Source: Candidatus Sulfidibacterium hydrothermale (GTDB taxonomy: Bacteria; Bacteroidota; Bacteroidia; Bacteroidales; F082). Taken from it: a stretch of DNA of 64,000 nt. The stretch spans positions 1 to 64,000 of the forward strand of contig NZ_CP083760.1 of the NCBI RefSeq assembly GCF_020149915.1, in the 5' to 3' direction. How positions within the stretch are numbered: the stretch's first letter is position 1; every line of letters begins with the position of its first letter. Positions 61,818 through 64,000 of the stretch are shown in pieces. Position numbers and translations under genes: made by a program. The notes beneath the pieces are model-generated. The model searched no databases. It was not told the DNA's origin and saw nothing but the letters and a program-made list of their open reading frames with translations.

Positions 61818-63725
61818 ATGGATATCAGAGAATTCCTTGACCAGGACCAGAAAAAAGATTTATTACGATTGCTTACTGCCGGTTCGGTGGACGACGGCAA
61901 ATCAACCCTTATCGGACGGTTGTTGTTCGACAGTAAAAAGCTGTACGAAGACCAGCTTTCGGCTTTAAAACGCGACAGCAAACGGGTAGGCCATGCCGGC
62001 GAAGAAATCGACTATGCCCTGCTGCTCGACGGCCTGAAAGCCGAACGCGAACAAGGTATCACCATCGATGTGGCTTACCGCTATTTTTCCACCGCCAAGC
62101 GGAAATTTATCATTGCCGACACCCCCGGCCACGAGCAATATACCCGCAACATGATTACCGGTGGTTCCACAGCCAACCTCGCTATTTTGCTGGCCGATGC
62201 CCGCAAAGGAGTGATCACCCAGACCAAACGGCATACTTTTCTGGTTTCGCTGTTGGGTATTAAACACGTGGTACTGGCTGTGAACAAAATGGACCTGGTG
62301 GATTACAAACAGGAAGTTTTCGACCGTATTGTGGAAGATTACAAACGGTTTATCACCCAGCTGGATGTGCCGGATGTAACCTTTATTCCGCTTTCGGCCC
62401 TGAAAGGCGATAACGTGGTGGAGGTGTCAGACAAAATGCCCTGGTATCACGGCCAAAGCATGCTCGAATTTTTGGAAACCGTGCATGTGAGCAGCGACCG
62501 CAATTTTGAAGATTTTCGTTATCCGGTGCAGTATGTTATCCGTCCCGACCTGAAATACCGCGGATTTGCCGGGAAAATGGCTTCGGGTGTGGTACGTAAA
62601 GGTGATGAGGTGATGGTACTGCCTTCCGGGAAAAAATCTAAGGTAAAAACCATTACCACGTACGACGGCGATCTGGACTATGCTTTTCCGCCGCAGAGTA
62701 TCAGCCTGACACTCGAGGACGAAATTGATATTTCGCGCGGCAACATGCTGGTACATCCGGATAACCTGCCCCAGGTGAGCCGTCACTTTGAAGCCATGCT
62801 GGTGTGGATGGACGAAAAGCCCATGAATCCATTTACCCAATTTTACATCAAACACAACACGCACAGCACCAAAGCCAAGATTGATCAAATCCGTTACCGG
62901 GTAGATGTCAACACGCTGGAGCACCAGACTATTGACCATTTTGAGCTGAACGAAATCGGCCGGGTAGTCATCACCACGGTGGAACCGCTTTATTTTGATG
63001 CTTACAAAAAGAACCGGCAAACCGGTGCTTTTATTCTGATTGATCCGATTACGCACAACACAGTAGCTGTGGGCATGATGCTGGATAAACTCAGTAGTGA
63101 TGCGTTACCTACCCGCATTACCGATGACGAAAAAAGCATGATTGCTGCCGGTCGTAGTCTGGTAAGCCGTGAAGAACGCGAAAAACACTACAACCAGAAA
63201 GGCGCTACGCTTTGGATTACCGGTCTTTACGGAAGCGGTAAAAACGAGCTGGCTTTTGTACTGGAAAAAGAACTGATCGGGTCGGGCGCCACAGTGGTAG
63301 TACTTGACGGCAAATCGTTGCGGTCGGGACTGTCGCGTGAGCTGGATTTTGATCCGGCCGACCGTGCCGAGCATCTGCGGCGGGTGGCCCACATTGCCCG
63401 TATTCTGAACGACCAGGGGATACTCACCATTTGTTCTTTTACCTCACCGGATGAAAACGTCCGCCGCCAGGTGGCCGAAATCATCGGCCCCGATCGCTTC
63501 CATCTGATTTATATGGATGCCGACGTGGAATATTGCAAAAAACACGCTGACGGCGATTTATACGAACGGTACGAAAAAGGGGAAGTACGCCATTTGCCGG
63601 GTGTGGACATGCCTTACGAGATTCCTGAAAAGCCGCAGCTTGTTTTCCGTCCCGAAGAACAGGAAACCAATACAGAAAAAGTACTGGAATATCTGAAAGA
63701 AAATAAAATTTTCCCACTGGAATAG
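61818..63725 (+). CDS. cysN: Sulfate adenylyltransferase subunit CysN fused to a divergent APS-kinase-like domain
   Basis: A 635-residue fusion. Residues 1-440 are CysN, the GTPase that drives sulfate adenylylation: P-loop GSVDDGKST (22-30), DTPGHEQY (101-108), NKMD (156-159). Residues 465-635 match APS kinase (CysC), but the P-loop reads GLYGSGKN (469-476), so the expected Ser/Thr after Lys is Asn. [10 protein letters not shown] replaces the usual LDGDNVRHGL-type motif. Kinase activity is doubtful. CysD, the catalytic partner of CysN, is not in this window. Activated sulfate is used in cysteine synthesis or sulfation. Confidence 0.93.
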   Translation: MDIREFLDQDQKKDLLRLLTAGSVDDGKSTLIGRLLFDSKKLYEDQLSALKRDSKRVGHAGEEIDYALLLDGLKAEREQGITIDVAYRYFSTAKRKFIIADTPGHEQYTRNMITGGSTANLAILLADARKGVITQTKRHTFLVSLLGIKHVVLAVNKMDLVDYKQEVFDRIVEDYKRFITQLDVPDVTFIPLSALKGDNVVEVSDKMPWYHGQSMLEFLETVHVSSDRNFEDFRYPVQYVIRPDLKYRGFAGKMASGVVRKGDEVMVLPSGKKSKVKTITTYDGDLDYAFPPQSISLTLEDEIDISRGNMLVHPDNLPQVSRHFEAMLVWMDEKPMNPFTQFYIKHNTHSTKAKIDQIRYRVDVNTLEHQTIDHFELNEIGRVVITTVEPLYFDAYKKNRQTGAFILIDPITHNTVAVGMMLDKLSSDALPTRITDDEKSMIAAGRSLVSREEREKHYNQKGATLWITGLYGSGKNELAFVLEKELIGSGATVVVLDGKSLRSGLSRELDFDPADRAEHLRRVAHIARILNDQGILTICSFTSPDENVRRQVAEIIGPDRFHLIYMDADVEYCKKHADGDLYERYEKGEVRHLPGVDMPYEIPEKPQLVFRPEEQETNTEKVLEYLKENKIFPLE

Positions 63726-64000
63726 CTGTGTGAGGCGAAGTTTCTTTTGGACGTGGACCTGCAAAACGGGTAGTTTCCGCATTTTTCATTCACCAAGGGG
63801 AGTGGATGCTTGAACGATTGTAGAAATTGCGAAGTGGCGAAACATCAAACATCCCACATTTTTACATCTACATCCAAACATCTCCACGTCTCACATCCAA
63901 GCATCCCCCACATCTCCCATCCAAACATCCTCATGTCCTCACGTCCTTCTGCGGCAGGGATGGTGCGGATAGCCCGCAGGGCCGGGGCCGACGGAAGGCT
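63726..64000. repeat. Low-complexity ACATCC tract and GC-rich tail
   Basis: After about 115 unremarkable bases, 63842-63940 repeats ACATCC and CCAAACATC units, like the tract at 10490-10575. Bases 63948-64000 turn abruptly GC-rich (for example GCGGATAGCCCGCAGGGCCG). This resembles the start of a dispersed GC-rich repeat cut by the window edge. No gene is seen. Confidence 0.55.

Overview
The window looks like the chromosome of an environmental member of the Bacteroidota, probably Bacteroidales or Marinilabiliales-like. Evidence: many genes are preceded by the Bacteroidota -7 promoter element (TAnnTTTG, mostly TACTTTTG, TATTTTTG or TAACTTTG), Shine-Dalgarno sites are weak, and the gene set fits the phylum: bacterial geranylgeranylglyceryl phosphate synthase, PorT-like barrels, exported tricorn-type peptidases and a fused CysN/CysC. 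The lineage is inferred; the sequence holds no 16S rRNA gene.

Layout. 0-9.7 kb: a DUF1254/DUF1214 lipoprotein, a TetR-type regulator, pbpC, GGGP synthase, a mazEF pair, cinA divergent from a nucleoside phosphorylase, and ppa. 9.7-10.6 kb: a 1-kb gene-free stretch of repeats. 10.6-17.4 kb: topA, a radical SAM/SPASM protein, and an operon of TSUP permease, porin and FmdE-like protein. 17.5-23.3 kb: an RND/MMPL exporter, LolA-like protein and TetR operon, a P-loop kinase-like protein and a beta-CASP metallo-hydrolase. 23.3-25 kb: an accessory hot spot with tRNA-Pro, an upstream GIY-YIG gene between two tRNA-derived repeats, and a REP-associated transposase (RAYT) element bounded by 56-bp direct repeats at the 3' end of dprA. 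26-44 kb: a radical SAM protein, gltBD, serB, cfa, a flavin reductase, three outer-membrane proteins and a YgfK-like oxidoreductase. 44.5-50.1 kb: acs, a Pat-like acyl-CoA synthetase/GNAT fusion and a sirtuin. 50.1-51.2 kb: two small conserved genes. 51.3-60.7 kb: two near-identical tricorn protease genes and nadE, with a truncated nadE copy and a broken RAYT between them. 60.7-64 kb: two RAYT/REP elements, one an internally deleted derivative, then cysNC and a low-complexity tail.

How the genes work together. acs, pat-like and sirtuin carry the enzyme, the acetyltransferase and the deacetylase of the acetyl-CoA synthetase acetylation switch side by side. gltBD and ygfK serve nitrogen and redox metabolism. 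The TSUP, porin and FmdE genes look like an envelope uptake or export unit for an unidentified anion or metal.

The least ordinary structures are the split tRNA-Pro/GIY-YIG array (23.4-24.0 kb), the RAYT/REP family with apparently mobilised and MITE-like copies, the tricorn/nadE segmental duplication, and a GC-rich, highly self-complementary island at 58.74-58.99 kb.
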